NCBI GenBank assembly: GCA_019916065.1
Contig: CM034238.1
Location: 33,303,176-33,367,175, forward strand
DNA: 64,000 nucleotides
Source: Vitellaria paradoxa
Lineage: Eukaryota > Streptophyta > Magnoliopsida > Ericales > Sapotaceae
Direction: 5' to 3'
Below are positions 38,201-49,175 of the stretch, one piece after another. The translations under genes and the position numbers were made by a program. The stretch's first letter is position 1, and each line of letters begins with the position of its first letter. Under the pieces are notes generated by a model. The model saw only the letters and a list, made by a program, of their open reading frames with translations, was not told where the DNA came from and made no database searches.

Positions 38201-39444
38201 GCACATTAAAGGTGATTTTTTTTTTTGGTTTTGAGCATTTCTTGACATTATTATGATTCTAATGTTCAAATATTAACCATTTGCATTCTTCAATCATAAA
38301 TTTAATCAGATGGAAGAGGCTTTGAGTCTCTTGAAAAGCTCCCCATTGGTTTTTGCAATAAACTTGCAAAGCAATGGGATGAGTTACCAGTTGGCATAGA
38401 AAGTTTAGAAATGAAGATGCTGGTTAAACAATTGTACAGATCTAATTGGTGGCCAAGGGAAAAACTAAGTCGAATAATGAATAAATTTAATCAAACTGAA
38501 TTAAACAGAGATTAACGGATATTCAGAGAACTGTGCAAGTTAAATTAATGATTATGATAAAGTTGTACTTGCTTTGTTGTATCTATCATCTTATTAAAAT
38601 CCCCAAAAGGAGAGACTAGAGAGCAATAAGAGAGAAAAGTGACTTATCTTAACACATGATGTAAAACTGGAAGCCTCCATTCAGAAGAATATAGCCTGAA
38701 AGGGTAGCGTAGCTGGCATATTCTCTGTAGCAAGTGTCCCCATGATGATTGTTGTTGAAAATGGCACTAAAATTTTCTCTTTTCCCATGATGAATGTTGG
38801 GTACATTTCTCGCTGGTTTTGTGCATGAAGAAGTTCTAATTGTCTGCCTATTGTTTGTCCCATTCCCTCTAGGTGCAAATAGTGAGAGTATATGGTTTAG
38901 ATGAAGTAGACGCAGCTCTTTGCCTTCTGGATTTATTTGCTCATGCAAAAAGAACATTCCCTAGTAATTCCTCTTCTTTGCTCTATGTTTATACGAGAGG
39001 TCCCTTAAAACTGTATGATGTCGAATCTCAATATTCTCATTAATTTTGGTTCTTGGAAAATTTTGTGCAGACAAGAATGACAGGGTGCAAAAAAAATCAA
39101 AGAAGTGTGTGGAGCGTCTTCTGATTGATATTCCTCAAAAAAAACAAAATGCCATTGCTATACTGCATTCTAAACATGGGCTGGCAAATCAGTCTGAAAC
39201 TAACAGCGATGGTTTGGGCTCCGAAGTTTTGGAAGGTATGAGATTTTTATATCTGCTGTTTATTTGAAAGCAAAAACTGAGAATTTAGGGTATAATTGAT
39301 CTTATAGGATCTGAAATCTCCAACCATCAAGCCAAAGAGTCCAGCTGGAGTCAGAATCCTATTATGCACAATCTTTTTGAGGGCATCAATTGTAGGTTCA
39401 CAACCGGAGAGGTTTCATGGCTTATTGACAGTCCATGCCATTGA
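26217..39444 (+). CDS. B3 domain-containing protein, Os01g0234100 type, C-terminally shortened
   Basis: Eight exons give a 314-residue protein with continuous phase: 26217-26285, 26404-26484, 37591-37622, 37753-37915, 38005-38211, 38873-38963, 39071-39235, 39308-39444 (stop TGA). The N-terminus is acidic then very basic (PLKTRKKLVPKKPTNLKSK), a likely nuclear signal. A B3 DNA-binding domain follows: FPSFIKCMLPSNVAHGFWL / FPKRFCNLHLP / NGEEFKANYLVGRHGLSGGWRGF / GDVLVFHLIKPCTLKVQIVRV. B3 proteins are plant nuclear transcription factors; targets of this clade are not known to me. After SEVLEG the usual block of about 30 residues is missing, and the frame ends in SPCH instead of the family's coiled-coil tail ending NAPW. 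Exon 1 appears to use a GC donor (AAG|GCAAAA); a GT donor nine bases later also keeps frame. Intron 2 is 11.1 kb of transposons. Possibly functional, possibly decaying. Confidence 0.82.
27466..29545 (+). mobile_element. Small non-autonomous LTR retroelement
   Basis: Direct repeats 27466-about 28054 and 28913-29545 start TGA(C/T)AACTC and the right one ends ATCTCA. Exact 5-bp repeats CATAA flank the whole (27461-27465 and 29546-29550). The LTRs share GTGGTGCCTGCCAAAGAATC, TTAAGTTAGCAAGAG, GTGAAGTGGTGATATATA, AAGAAACCTCA and AAGATCGGTTGGG. They differ by many substitutions and small indels, so the insertion is old. The 858-bp interior has no pol; it has one short open frame (28449-28892). No clear primer-binding site or polypurine tract is visible. 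Lies inside intron 2 of the B3 gene. Confidence 0.75.
28449..28892 (+). CDS. Short ORF inside the small LTR element
   Basis: 147 codons. The first half is low-complexity and hydrophobic, probably not real; from 28674 (MADSEETPFSHSTNLVRIRR) the sequence is hydrophilic and protein-like, ending RERPQFYAEDIAWLWV. The end recalls the N-terminal region of gag-like proteins of non-autonomous plant retroelements, but this is an impression only. It stops 20 bases before the right LTR. Function unknown. Confidence 0.3.
   Translation: MWFFFFIFFYFYVHWFVRRGLWFFHKNRQIPHLEGFVGDYRFIRVVFGVLIFDFFVEKLQELDNGRTVSNPELVSMADSEETPFSHSTNLVRIRRTMSASHSAARVEAQAESVGPIVDTFGLEAVDSSHLVRERPQFYAEDIAWLWV
30355..30519. mobile_element. 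MITE with GTTTGGAGTTCC ends
   Basis: Left GGACGTTTGGAGTTCCGAAA, right TTTTGGAGTTCCAAATGGTGC; inner GTGATGTAAAAAGTGACACG. Terminal parts pair imperfectly. Resembles the elements at 7017, 24799 and 50222. Non-coding. Confidence 0.5.
31076..32214. other. Intronic sequence, nothing recognised
   Basis: Apart from the short duplication at 31668 and an (AT)n/(AC)n patch at 31835-31915, no features are seen. Confidence 0.4.
31668..31775 (+). repeat. Short tandem duplication, period about 54 bp
   Basis: TTCACAATTCACCTAAATTGGGCAAG...GATGTTTTAACATTTAAAA repeats immediately as TTCACAACTCACGTAAATTGGGC...GATGTTTTAACATTTAAAA. Confidence 0.75.
32230..34508 (-). pseudogene. hAT transposase pseudogene (DUF659 type), reverse copy
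   Basis: Read on the - strand from 34508: HLYWTACVVCCIGLILHDISK, VTKVLDIAKSITTFIYNYPTVYHIMKKF, then decayed sequence to 33970, an intron-like stretch, a segment around 33060-33250 (NLDYIFEDNNPLYPWLEQRERLLD, shown here as recognisable codons with the order intact) and a Pro/Tyr/Gln-rich tail near 32400-32250. It mirrors the forward copy but lacks the first DUF659 block, which is in the loop. A separate MITE interrupts it at about 32394-32783. Confidence 0.7.
32394..32783. mobile_element. MITE inserted in the left arm of the hAT inverted duplication
   Basis: The right arm runs continuously across the corresponding point (AGTCTTCAGAAGGTAGTGG near 36715), whereas the left arm has about 390 extra bases. 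Their ends TAGCTATGTTTGATTTGG and CAGTAAACAAACACAGCTTG are inverted repeats. Interior includes AAAGTGAGATAAAAG and AATACCACTAGCCCCATGGTATTAG. Boundaries are good to a few bases. Confidence 0.6.
34500..36640 (+). pseudogene. hAT transposase pseudogene (DUF659 type), forward copy
   Basis: Broken frames read GVKIPTAYEILKVYMP, then TIMLNFLVYCKKGTIFHKSIDASH (about 34687-34755), the DUF659 block of plant hAT transposases, then a decayed HLYWIACTAHCIELML-like segment and TTFIYNYPTVYHIMKKF (35000-35060). 35230-35433 is an open frame with DSEVWKKSNDIIKVYQ and VLKLVHGDEKPRMSFIHKAMD, the next conserved block. Later pieces near 36250-36400 encode DPLYPWLE-like and acidic sequence. The catalytic hAT C-terminal dimerisation domain is not clearly present. 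Stops, frameshifts and an A-rich insertion at 34948-34970 make it non-functional. Confidence 0.75.
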
Positions 39445-39660
39445 AGCAGGCATAAATTTTATCTTCAATGGAATGGCTTTTAAGCCCTCTTTGGAATCAC
39501 AAGAATGGTCAGGAAGGTAGGATGGACTAGAAAGATTCATTTGGAAGGGAAGATGAGAATTCTTGGAGTGAAGATTAGTCAGAAGAAACAAGAAACGAAG
39601 GCTTGGAGCTGCGAATGATGCTTGGGGGATTTGAATGCCAATGGTGTATGATCTTGGTTT
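39445..39660 (+). pseudogene. Decayed coiled-coil tail of the first B3 gene
   Basis: In other frames after the stop, GTCCATGCCATTGAAGCAGGC reads VHAIEAG, reminiscent of the family's IADAIRA. 39540-39600 (GGGAAGATGAGAATTCTTGGAGTGAAG) closely resembles the pseudogene's GAGGACATGGGAATTCTTGAAGCC at 15583. I infer that the gene once continued here and lost its frame. It may now be 3' UTR. Confidence 0.5.
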
Positions 39661-40370
39661 ACTTGTAGTGGTTATGCTGTTTGTGTTAATGCATGTATAT
39701 TGTGGTTATTTTTTTGGCGTACTACGTAGAAATCACATGATGGTATTTTGCTGAAGAAAAGTTTTAATACAGTACAGTTTTATACAGATGGTATTTTGCT
39801 AAAGAAAAGTTGTAATACAGCACATTTGTAATACAGTGCAGTTTTATAGAGGTAAAAGTTGTAATACAACACAGTTTTATACACGATGGTATTTTGATGA
39901 GTAGTACTTCTTGAACAAACCTGTTGGAGTGATGAAACATATGTGACTAGTACTGTACTCCATGTACTATAACATTTTATATTGAATGCTATGTTTGCGT
40001 CAAGGATTTGTTAACAAAAAGGTAAATTAGGATTTATTTATTTATTTTTTGTTGCTTCAGTTGTGACGGAAAATGAAAAAATGGGGCATGGGATTTGAGA
40101 AATTAAAAATGAATATCTTTTATTTTATTATAGTTTTAAATTTATTTAAATAAAGCATGCATTTATGATTTTATATTTCGTTTATCTTTTTTTTAATATC
40201 ATTTCTTTTTTTTTTTTCCTCGCTAAATCCTCACTCCAAAGACAAGTTTATATATGGTATAGTGGGTTGGATATGAAGTGGATTCAAAAAGTAAAAATTT
40301 AAGAAGACTTTGCAAGGAAAAGATCGATAAGTAGCGGCGGTGATTCGTGTACTAGCAAGTTATAGGAGAA
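39661..40370. other. 3' flank with short imperfect repeats
   Basis: 39730-39905 repeats GATGGTATTTTGCT(G/A)AAGAAAAGTT, GTAATACAG(T/C)(A/G)CAGTTTTATA about three to four times with variation. 40010-40370 is unremarkable, with a poly-T run at 40205-40220. Confidence 0.6.
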
Positions 40371-41581
40371 TGGTATCATCTTCGAACTCCGGTCAAGAAT
40401 TGGATGCAACCACAAATAGTGCACAGAGTTGGAGAGCTGCTCTGCTTCTAGCAAGGAATTCTAATGGGCTTGATCACATGGATCAGGATAAGTAAGAAGA
40501 TAAAGTTATGGGTTTCAAGGAGGTTATCCCTCAACAACGTCCTTAGGGGCCATAAGGATTTTAAGTTGGAACTGTAGAGGTGTTAGCCAGGTCTCTACAG
40601 TTCAATTTTTGAAAATTTGGTTAGTAGTTATAAGCCAAATCTTTTGTTTTTGATGGAAACTAAGGCTATGTAGATAAATTATCCAAAATAATAATAATAA
40701 AATAAGGTTATGGTAGATAAATTGAATGGACTGGGGGTTGCTCTGGGGTTTAAATTTTGTTGTGGGGTTGATGCAAAGGGTAAAAGTGGAGGGTTGTGTG
40801 TGGCATGGGACTCCTTATTTAATATAAAGCTTATTAAGAAGAATGATAATTATGTTATTTTGTATGTGGAGGATGAATTTAAAAATCTATGGTATATGTG
40901 TTTATTATATGGTGACCCTATTGTTAATTTGAGGAGACAAAATGGGAGGAATTATCGAGAGAATTAATGATGATGTAGGAGCCTAAAGTGGTGTTGGGGG
41001 ATTTCAATCAAGTTTTGCATTATGAAGATGAGTTTTGTAAGGGAAGAGTAAGATTGGAAGGTAATATTTTCTTAAAAGAATTCATTGATCAAAATATGTT
41101 GTAGGAGATGCAAGCTATAGGAAATTTTTATGCATGGTCAAACAAGAGGAAAAGGGGATTCTTTAATAATGGAAAGGTTGGATAGAGCATTCTACACTTC
41201 TGAATGGAGGGAGTTTTTTTTTTCCTTTTGCATCAATTTTGAACTTATCCATAGCATGTTTTGATCATAGTCCGATGTTATTGAATACTAATGAAGTGGT
41301 GAGAGATATGTGTAATTTAAAGAGATTTGAATTGCATTGGCTGATGAAAGAAGAAACTAGTAAGATAATAGAGAAGGTGTGGAATCTGAATATTCAATGA
41401 TCCCCATTATTTAATGTAATGCAAAAGCAAAAAATTCTCATTAATCACCTAAGGAAACAGAATAAAATTTCTCTGAAATAACTAAATCAATTGATATTAG
41501 ATCAAAGATGCTTGGTGGAAAGAATGAAAAAGGAAGTTGTGTAGGAATCAAGAACGCAGTGGAATATGTTTTTAAAATTTT

Positions 41582-42777
41582 TGTCGGATCGATCATGCAT
41601 AAAAGATTATAAACTCTTTATGTAATTGTATTCGAAATACAAAAACAAAATCAAATCAATAAACAAAACTAACCTTTTGTCGTTTTTTGATTTGATCTTG
41701 GCTTCTCGAACTTTTCATTCCCCAACGGTTGAAACTCCTAGGTTTTCTACTCTAGGGTTGTGTGGGCAATCGAATAGATTAATCCTTGATATAGGTAAGA
41801 GCAGAAGACCTAGGTGTAAATAAACTTAAGTTTGCTAATTAGGAAATTACCCATAGTTATTTCATAATTACAAAGAGATCCCCTAATAATTATACCTTAC
41901 TTCTCTAAAAGGTATAACTAAACTCCAATCCTAATTTATTAAAATAAATTCATAAAATGCCTTGTTCACTCTTTAATTCTACAATTAAGCCACTCCACTA
42001 AATATAGAGACAATTAGAATTAAGAAATTATCTAATTCTAATTGATACCTCGCTCCATATTCTAACAACTATTATTCTAAATCATTTTGTGTTGGTCACC
42101 ATCTCAATAACATATTATTAAGACAATCAGATTCAGATTTAATGATTAGTTAATATTCTCAATATGGATAATATCCCTATCTCAAATGAGATTGTGGATT
42201 CCTTCTTAATAGTGTATGTTCCTTAGTTCTATACAATGATTTCCCAAAATAAGGTGTTAGCCTAATGATAATCAGTCTCACTCCTGATAAATTAAAGTCA
42301 TCATTACATAAAATAGTGTCTATCACTATCTTAAGATTTAGAGTAACTGTTTGGAGTGAACATAAGAAATACATCAATGTAGATAGCATAGTTTAGATGT
42401 GTTTCTTATTATTGTCATGTTCAGTGTCTTCCACACTAATACTTTAGATTCAGAGTTCACTACTCTAATGAGTGAGATAAATCATTCTGTCATAAAGAAA
42501 TCTAAAAATTATAATCTTTCAGTTGAGATGTCCCCATCTCATCATTGACTGTGAACAAATTTAGATTGATAAATAATGAAATTCATATCTCCTATGTATG
42601 AAACACTTTTATGCACATGAATCAAATTCATTAATCAATCAAAGATTACATTCATCACGTGAAACACATGCATCTATAAATAACAAAGAAACTCTAGATA
42701 AACAAAATAAGAATTTTTTTATTAAACTAAAATCAGTTCATCATCTAATATATGACTTTAGGGCATACGTCCCAATA
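41582..42777 (-). mobile_element. Probable solo LTR (Copia style) inside the LINE
   Basis: On the - strand it starts near 42777 with TATTGGGACGTATGCCCTAAAG, like Copia LTRs that begin TGTTGGGA, and ends near 41582 with CGATCCGACA. It separates LINE linker sequence on both sides. The interior has no coding features of its own. Matching 5-bp target repeats were not found, so exact ends are uncertain. Confidence 0.55.
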
Positions 42778-43188
42778 AGTTGAAGACAGCAAGAGGGAGG
42801 GGCAAGCTATGGAGAGATTTGTAGAGGAATCAAAATTTTTTAGAAGGGATGTTTGAGAGGCGGGAATGTTATTGGTTACAATATGCTGAGCAAAATTGGA
42901 CAATGAAAAGTGACAGGAACACTAGATTCTTTCATATGGCAGCTACTTTTAGGAAAATAGAAATGCAATTAATGGGCTCGGCATTAGAGCAGGTTCTATG
43001 TGTTGGGATTAGAATATTATCAGAGAGCATGTGGTGAATCATTTTAAGCAGATATATTTAGGGGTTTCTTCATATAATACTGAATATCCTGACAATTTTG
43101 ATGTTACCTTGGCTATCTCGAGGAGACTAGGTTAGGAACAAATGCACAGGTTAGATAAAGATTTTCTGAAAATGAGGTCAAGGAGGTA

Positions 43189-43960
43189 GTGTTCCAAATG
43201 GGGAAGAGTAAAGCACCAGGCCCAGACGGGTTTCTGACAGAGTTTGTTCAAAGGAATTGGGATGTTGTAGGTAAACAAGTAATCAAAGCTGTTATTTCTT
43301 TCTTAAGATTTGGGTGGATGCTCAAGAAGACTAATAGAACTTTAATTGTGCTCATTCCAAAAACTAATCAACCTTTGATAGTTAATGATTTTAGACCCAT
43401 TAGTTTATCTAATGTCTTATATAAAATTATTGCCAAGGTGTTGGGTAATAGGCGCAGGATGGTTTTGCCTAGTCTCATCTCTCCATTTCAAAATGCATTT
43501 ATTCCAAGCAAGGCTATTTCTGATAATATTTTAATAGCTTAAGAGATCATGCATTTTATTTGTCATCGTAAAAAAGCAAATCTATCTTTGCTTTAAAGGT
43601 TGACATGAACAAGGCTTACGATAGAATCAAGTGGGAGTTTGTACTTAAGGTTTTGGGGGTTATGGGATTTAGTAGTAAATGGATATCTTTGATTAAGGCT
43701 TGCATATTTTCTATTTCTTATGCTTGTACTGGTGAATGGTTGGAGGTCAGATTTTTTTCAGCCAAGTTGTAGGTTGAGACAAGGTGATCCTCTAACCCCA
43801 TATTTGTTTATTTTATGTTTTGAGGCTTTATCAGCTGCTTTGGAATATATGAGTAAAAATAAAATATGTAAAAGAGTCTCTATTAGTAGACATGGACCAG
43901 AGGTATCTCACTTACTTTTTGCAGATGACAATTTAATATTCAAGAGTTTGATTTATCTAA
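43189..43960 (+). pseudogene. LINE reverse transcriptase fragment
   Basis: FQMGKSKAPGPDGFLTEFVQ, then LIPKTNQPLIVNDFRPISLSN, LGNRRRMVLPSLISPFQNAF, a stop, a frameshifted stretch, then LRQGDPLTPYLFILCFEALS and LLFADDNLIF with the catalytic ADD motif (family F/YADD). At least two frame changes interrupt it between 43540 and 43720. Confidence 0.85.
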
Positions 43961-45063
43961 GGTTTTTTGTTTAAAATGGATTTTGAATGCATATTGTCAT
44001 CAGGCTGGTCAAGTTATTAATGTTAACAAGTCTGAAATAGTAGTGTCGTCATCTATGTCTGAGAAGGATAAATCTAACTTGCAAAATGTGCTTAATGTGA
44101 AAATTGTTGATAAACTGAGGATGTATTTAGGTTCCTTAATAGATTTTAATTTGCCTAGAATGGTCTTGTTCAATAATAATCTACAGCAGAAAGTATTGGG
44201 AAGAATACAACGCTAGAAAACTCCTTTGCTTTCTTTTGGTGGTAGAGTTGCCTTAATAAAGCAATGCTTAGAAGCTATTCCAATTTATATTATGTCAATT
44301 TTCAAAATTCCAAAAAATGTGGTAGAAAATATTAGGGGTGAAATGATATCTTTTTTCATGGAAAAGGAGAGATAAGAGAGGAATTTGTTGGAAGAAATGG
44401 GTAGATTTATGCAAACTATGGCAATAGGGAGGTTCGGGTTTTAGAGACCTAAAGCATTTTAATCAAGCTCTGTTGGCAAAAGGGGCATGGAGGATAGTTA
44501 AGGAACCTGACATGTTAATGGCTAAATTTTTTAGAAGCAAGTATTGTCAGAATAAGGATTTTTTGGTGGTGAAGGTGGTGCAAAATGCATTATGGGGGTG
44601 GAAAAGTATTTTATGGGGAAGAGAGTTATTGAGAAAGGGCCTATTTTATATAGTTGACTATGACATGAATGTGGATGCCTTTAAATGTTAGTGGATCCCA
44701 AGATTTGAGAATCCATATGTAAAAGGAGATATACAAGTTCGTGGGGTGACATGTAACGTGGCAATTTTTTTCAATTTTGGCTATAGATATTGGAGGACTC
44801 CTTTATTAATATGTTTCTTTCTAGGACAAGTAATTAAGGCAATTCAAAGCATTCATGTTCCACTGGGTCTGGTTAAGGATGAATGGGAATGGCGAGACAC
44901 AGAAACGGGGGATTTTTCAGTTAATTCTGTCTACTTCTGTAGTATTTTAGGTGGTTTTAGAGAGGTGGATGGTATAAATGAAGGGTTGGATGGTATAAAT
45001 AGTGAGGTTAATTAAGTATGGCAGAAGGTATGGAAGATGAAAATTCCAGCTAAATGAAAAATT

Positions 45064-45285
45064 TTCCTTTGGAAAGTATTGCACAATGTGCTGCCAGTTA
45101 GAGATGATTTATGTAGGAGCGGAATTAAGGTGGAGAATAATTGCCCATGGTGTGGTAAGGAAGCGGAGTCTCAAAACCATTTGTTTTTGCATTGTAAATT
45201 TGCCAGAGCAGTATGGTTTGGGTCTTCTTTGGGCATAAGAACATCAGATATTAATCAAATGGATTTGTCTACATGGGTAGAATAA
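45064..45285 (+). pseudogene. LINE zinc-binding domain (zf-RVT)
   Basis: LWKVLHNVLPVRDDLCRSGI, then CPWCGKEAESQNHLFLHCKFARAVW: the CxxC...HxxxxC zinc pattern of the zf-RVT domain found after plant LINE reverse transcriptases is intact. Preceded by a stop at 45054. Confidence 0.8.
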
Positions 45286-45579
45286 ATGATAATGGAGTGG
45301 ACACGTGTGGATTTATTTATTCAGTTTGTTTCCTATTTATGGAGTCCATAGGTTACTAGAAATGATAAGGTTTTTAATTATAAGGAAAAAAGATCCCATA
45401 TCTATTATCTTGGTTGAAGATTGTTATGTTAGAGGTTTGGACAATGCTAACATTTTTTCGGCAGGTTCACATTTAGCATTGGATGGAAAGAATTGTGTGG
45501 AGGATGCAAGTAATCAGGAGATGAAGTCTAGTTTGAGAATAAGGAGATCCTGCCAGAAATGTTGTATGATATTTTCATT

Positions 45580-45963
45580 TGCATAGATGGGGGTTGGAGA
45601 TCAAGTAACAAAAGAGCGGCATTAGCTTGGGTGGCCAAAGATGATAAAGGTACAATACTAGTAGCAAAAGCTAAGGCAATAGATGCATCTTCAGCTCTCA
45701 TGGCAGAAGCTTTAGCCTGTCTTAAAGCTTTTAATTGGGTGAAGCATATGAAGTGTATGAAGGTTACTATTTTGATTGATTCTCTTCTAGTTGTCGAGTT
45801 TCTTCAAAATTTTAATAATTGTCGCCACGATGTTAAAAATATATTTAGTGATTTGTATCATTGTACACAAAAGTTTAGCAACTGTTGTATTAGGAAAGTA
45901 TCAAGGGAACTAGTGAAAGATGCTCATGAGAGAGCTAAATATGTGTTAGATTTTGATTATTAA
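45580..45963 (+). pseudogene. LINE RNase H domain (RVT_3 type)
   Basis: ICIDGGWRSSNKRAALAWV carries the first Asp, SALMAEALACLKAF the Glu and KVTILIDSLLVVEFL the second Asp of an RNase H fold. It is an open frame of about 128 codons, ending TAA at 45961-45963, 22 bases before the LINE poly-A run. Confidence 0.8.
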
Positions 45964-46003
45964 TGATATGTTATCTTGTCCTCCAAAAAAAAAAAAAAAA
46001 AAA

Positions 46004-48132
46004 GAACAACAACAACAACACTAACAACACTAATAGAAATGAGGCAATAGGAAGCATGAAATGGGGGCGGTTACTAAAAGGGATACAGGCAACTACTTTA
46101 TGTAGTCGTTGACATAAAATCACGAGCAACCCAGGTCATAGATGACTCCCTTGAGGCCGTTGTCTATAATATTTATGCCGACTATATTTCAGACTGATTT
46201 AGGCAATCGCTAATTTAAAAATATTTATCTAACCTCTCTCCCTCCCACTTAGTTTTTCATTTAGCCCTCTTAGCTAAAAATCTGCAAATCAAAACACGTC
46301 TCACTCAATTCGTTATCTCCGATGACCATGACTACCATCGACGACCACAACCACCACCACCTACCACCCTGGCCGCTGCTCAAACCATGTCAAAACCATC
46401 CCTGCCGCTGCTCAAACTATGCCCCTATCCACCACCAGAAGCGACGCCACCAAAGCATATTGCCAGACGATTGAGTTTTTAACTACAGTAGGCAGCTAGG
46501 AGTCAATTTATACACATACATACATAGCTGGATTTTAAACTTTCTTTACCGGAAGGGGATCAAATTCGTTTACTTTGTAAACATTTGTATTTAATGAAAT
46601 TAGTTTACATATTAAAAGATTAAACAAACTCGTTTGCTTTGTAAACGAATTCAGTGTCAAACTCGTTTACCTCTTTTCAAAAAAAAAAAAGTCAAACTCG
46701 TTTACCCTGTAAACGAATTTGAGCTCCACACCCCTTCTCCAGCACTGTTTTAAAGCCACCCACCTGTTTGTATCAAACACAACAGTGTGACCTGCCATCC
46801 CCATATCAAAAGCAACACAACAAGACAACCTGCTACCCACAAATTTACAACAACAAAAAAAGAAGCCTCCCAGAGAGAGACCCTCCAAGCTGTTAAATAA
46901 GTGCATTAGAAACTCGTCTCAAAGTCTTCCTCATTTTCTAGAATAGCCCATATAAAACTAAAAGTGTAAAGCCAACTCTAATGAAATCCACGTAACATAG
47001 AACAATATAAGCCCCGAATTCTATTCCTAAAACCATAAACTATCTAAAACTCAAAATTGTAGCAGCCTAAAGAATTGGTGACCATGAGCAATGGAGGAAT
47101 CAATTAAAGGCTCAAACTGTTAAAAAGGGGCTATTTTATTATTTTTATTACCAAATGGAAATATATGGACGAGATTAAAATATTATTTTGTCAAAACATA
47201 ACAAGGAATTCACTTCAACCATTGCATAACAAGAAGTAAAAACAAATCAGTTTAAGCAACAAAAACAAAAAATTGCAAGCAGAGTTTTATACATTAACTT
47301 CCAAAAGTTGTTCATACAAGAAATAGTAAAAAAATTTATTACATTAAATTTGTGACATACATACTATATTACATCTCTATTTTAGTAATTCTAGAAATAT
47401 AATACAAACTGCAAAATTGCTGGATTCAAATTCTTCGTCCACTTTCCTCACTTCATTCGTGGATGAGCCAAATTACCAAGCAAAAAGTTACATTGCTTAT
47501 TGGCGCATCTATAATAAAGTTTCTTAGCATTATTATTTGACTTTAAGATATCCATAGCCACTTTCCTTCCTCATTTACTGTACCAACTTCGAAATATGCT
47601 TTAAACATTACTTGCTCCATTAGTGTTGGGTTGTTAGAGGCAAAGGAGATGGGGGTTCAGAAATCTAATATAAGAGTATAATTGTCTGCATAGTAAAAAT
47701 CTTAACAGACTCTGGCGCTATGTTAACGGAAGAGAGGTCGGAGTAAATAACTTTTGAAAACAAGAGAGGTATATATAAATTTTAAATATTGAGGGGTGTA
47801 TGTAGAATTAGCCTAATGTTTAGGAAGGTATGTGTAATTTACTCAATAACAAATATGTCAAACGAAAAAAAGAAAAACTAAAAAGTTAATTAAAAAAATA
47901 TTTGTTTATTTACAAAACGTTAAAAAATTAATTTTTTTTTAGCTTTCTAACTAATTTATTTAGTTATTTCAGACCAAGTTTAACCATAAGAGAGGACGCA
48001 GGGGTTGAAGTGTAAAATGAACTGCAAAAACTAAAGTGAAGATATTTATGGCTTTAATCTAATCAACATTTATTAATTTAGTCAAATTATATTTATCAAT
48101 AAATTAAAATTATTTTAATTAAAACATAATAA
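46004..48132. other. Intergenic, with palindromic CGTTTAC motifs
   Basis: 46005-46033 is (AAC)n-like after the LINE tail. 46560-46721 holds several copies of a palindromic unit, for example CAAACTCGTTTAC/GTAAACGAATTTG at 46693-46721, also found in the inverted repeats at 26857 and 30525. No gene recognised; C-rich codon-like runs at 46320-46450 (CACCACCACC) have no open frame of note. Confidence 0.5.
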
Positions 48133-49175
48133 TTAGGAGTTGTTTGGTAACACTGTTATCTTTCTATTTATGTTTATATGTTTATATTCCTATTTTTTAT
48201 TTTCAGTTGTCATTTTTTTTCTAAAATAAAAATTGAAACTGCATTTAGAAATACAATTTTTTTTTTACAATTACTAATTGTTATTTTCATAAAAGATTTA
48301 ATTTTGTTAGTTTTGTAAAAATTAATTGAATTTAATAAATATATTTTATATTAATGTAATTTAATTATATTATTTATTAAAACAATTGAATAAAATATAA
48401 GTATTATATCAATTAATCTAGTGAATATAAAATATATTAATTATATTATTTACTAAAATTAATTGAATAAAATATATTTCATAATAATTTAAATAATTTA
48501 ATTAGGATATTTATTAAAAATAATTTAATAAAATATAATTCATATTAAATAACTTAATTAAATTAAATTAATTATTAAATTAAATTAATTTAATTATGAA
48601 ATTTATTAAAAATAATTTAATTATATTAAAAATAATTTAATTATATTTAATATTAGTTAATTTAATTATTGTAAATTAATTATTAAATTAAATTAAATAA
48701 TTTAATTATAATATTTATTAAAAATAATTTAATAAAATATATTTAATAATTTAATTTAATAAATAATTTAATTAATATAAATATATTTTATTTTATTATT
48801 TATTAACAATAATTTAATAATATATATTTCTTATTAATTAAATTAACTAAATTAATTTAATTATTTACAAGAAATAAATTAATAATAGATATTACATATT
48901 AATTAAATTAAATTATATTATTTATTAAAAATAAATTTTTAATAAAATATTTGAATAAAGATGTAATAAAAATGAACAAAATGTTAGAATTGACAAAATA
49001 TTTGCTATAAAAGAAATAAAATGAAAATATCTTTTTCTATTTATATTTTTTTGTTTAAATTTTTATTTTTTAGAAATAAAAAATAAATAAATTTAATAAA
49101 TATGTTTCTAACGTCAATCTATAAAATTTTAAAAATATAAAAAAAATAAAAAAATTACCGAACGGGGTCTTAATA
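48133..49175. mobile_element. AT-rich foldback element (copy B)
   Basis: Left AGGAGTTGTTTGGTAACAC, right AATTACCGAACGGGGTCTTAA, an imperfect inverted pair. Core shares long AT-rich strings with 23752-24755 (AATTACTAATTGTTATTTT, AATTGAATTTAATAAATATA). Non-coding. Lies just upstream of the second B3 gene. Confidence 0.6.

Larger units (their letters stand above)
40370..45990 (+). mobile_element. Degenerate L1-type LINE, probably 5'-truncated
   Basis: Order of pieces matches plant L1 ORF2: apurinic endonuclease start (40556-40660, LSWNCRGV...FLMETK), endonuclease end (40980-41230, VVLGDFNQVLHYEDE...YAWSNKR), linker (42850-42960, NWTMKSDRNTRFFHMAA), reverse transcriptase (43190-43960), zinc-binding domain (45060-45290) and RNase H (45580-45963). 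It ends in a poly-A run (45986-46003), as LINEs do. Many stops and frameshifts make it inactive. Target repeats were not found; the 5' boundary is approximate. A solo LTR interrupts it at about 41582-42777. Confidence 0.85.

Noticed and set aside
43189..45963. Reverse transcriptase/RNase H as evidence of an active element
   Set aside because: Multiple stops and frameshifts between every domain, and a solo LTR inside; clearly dead.
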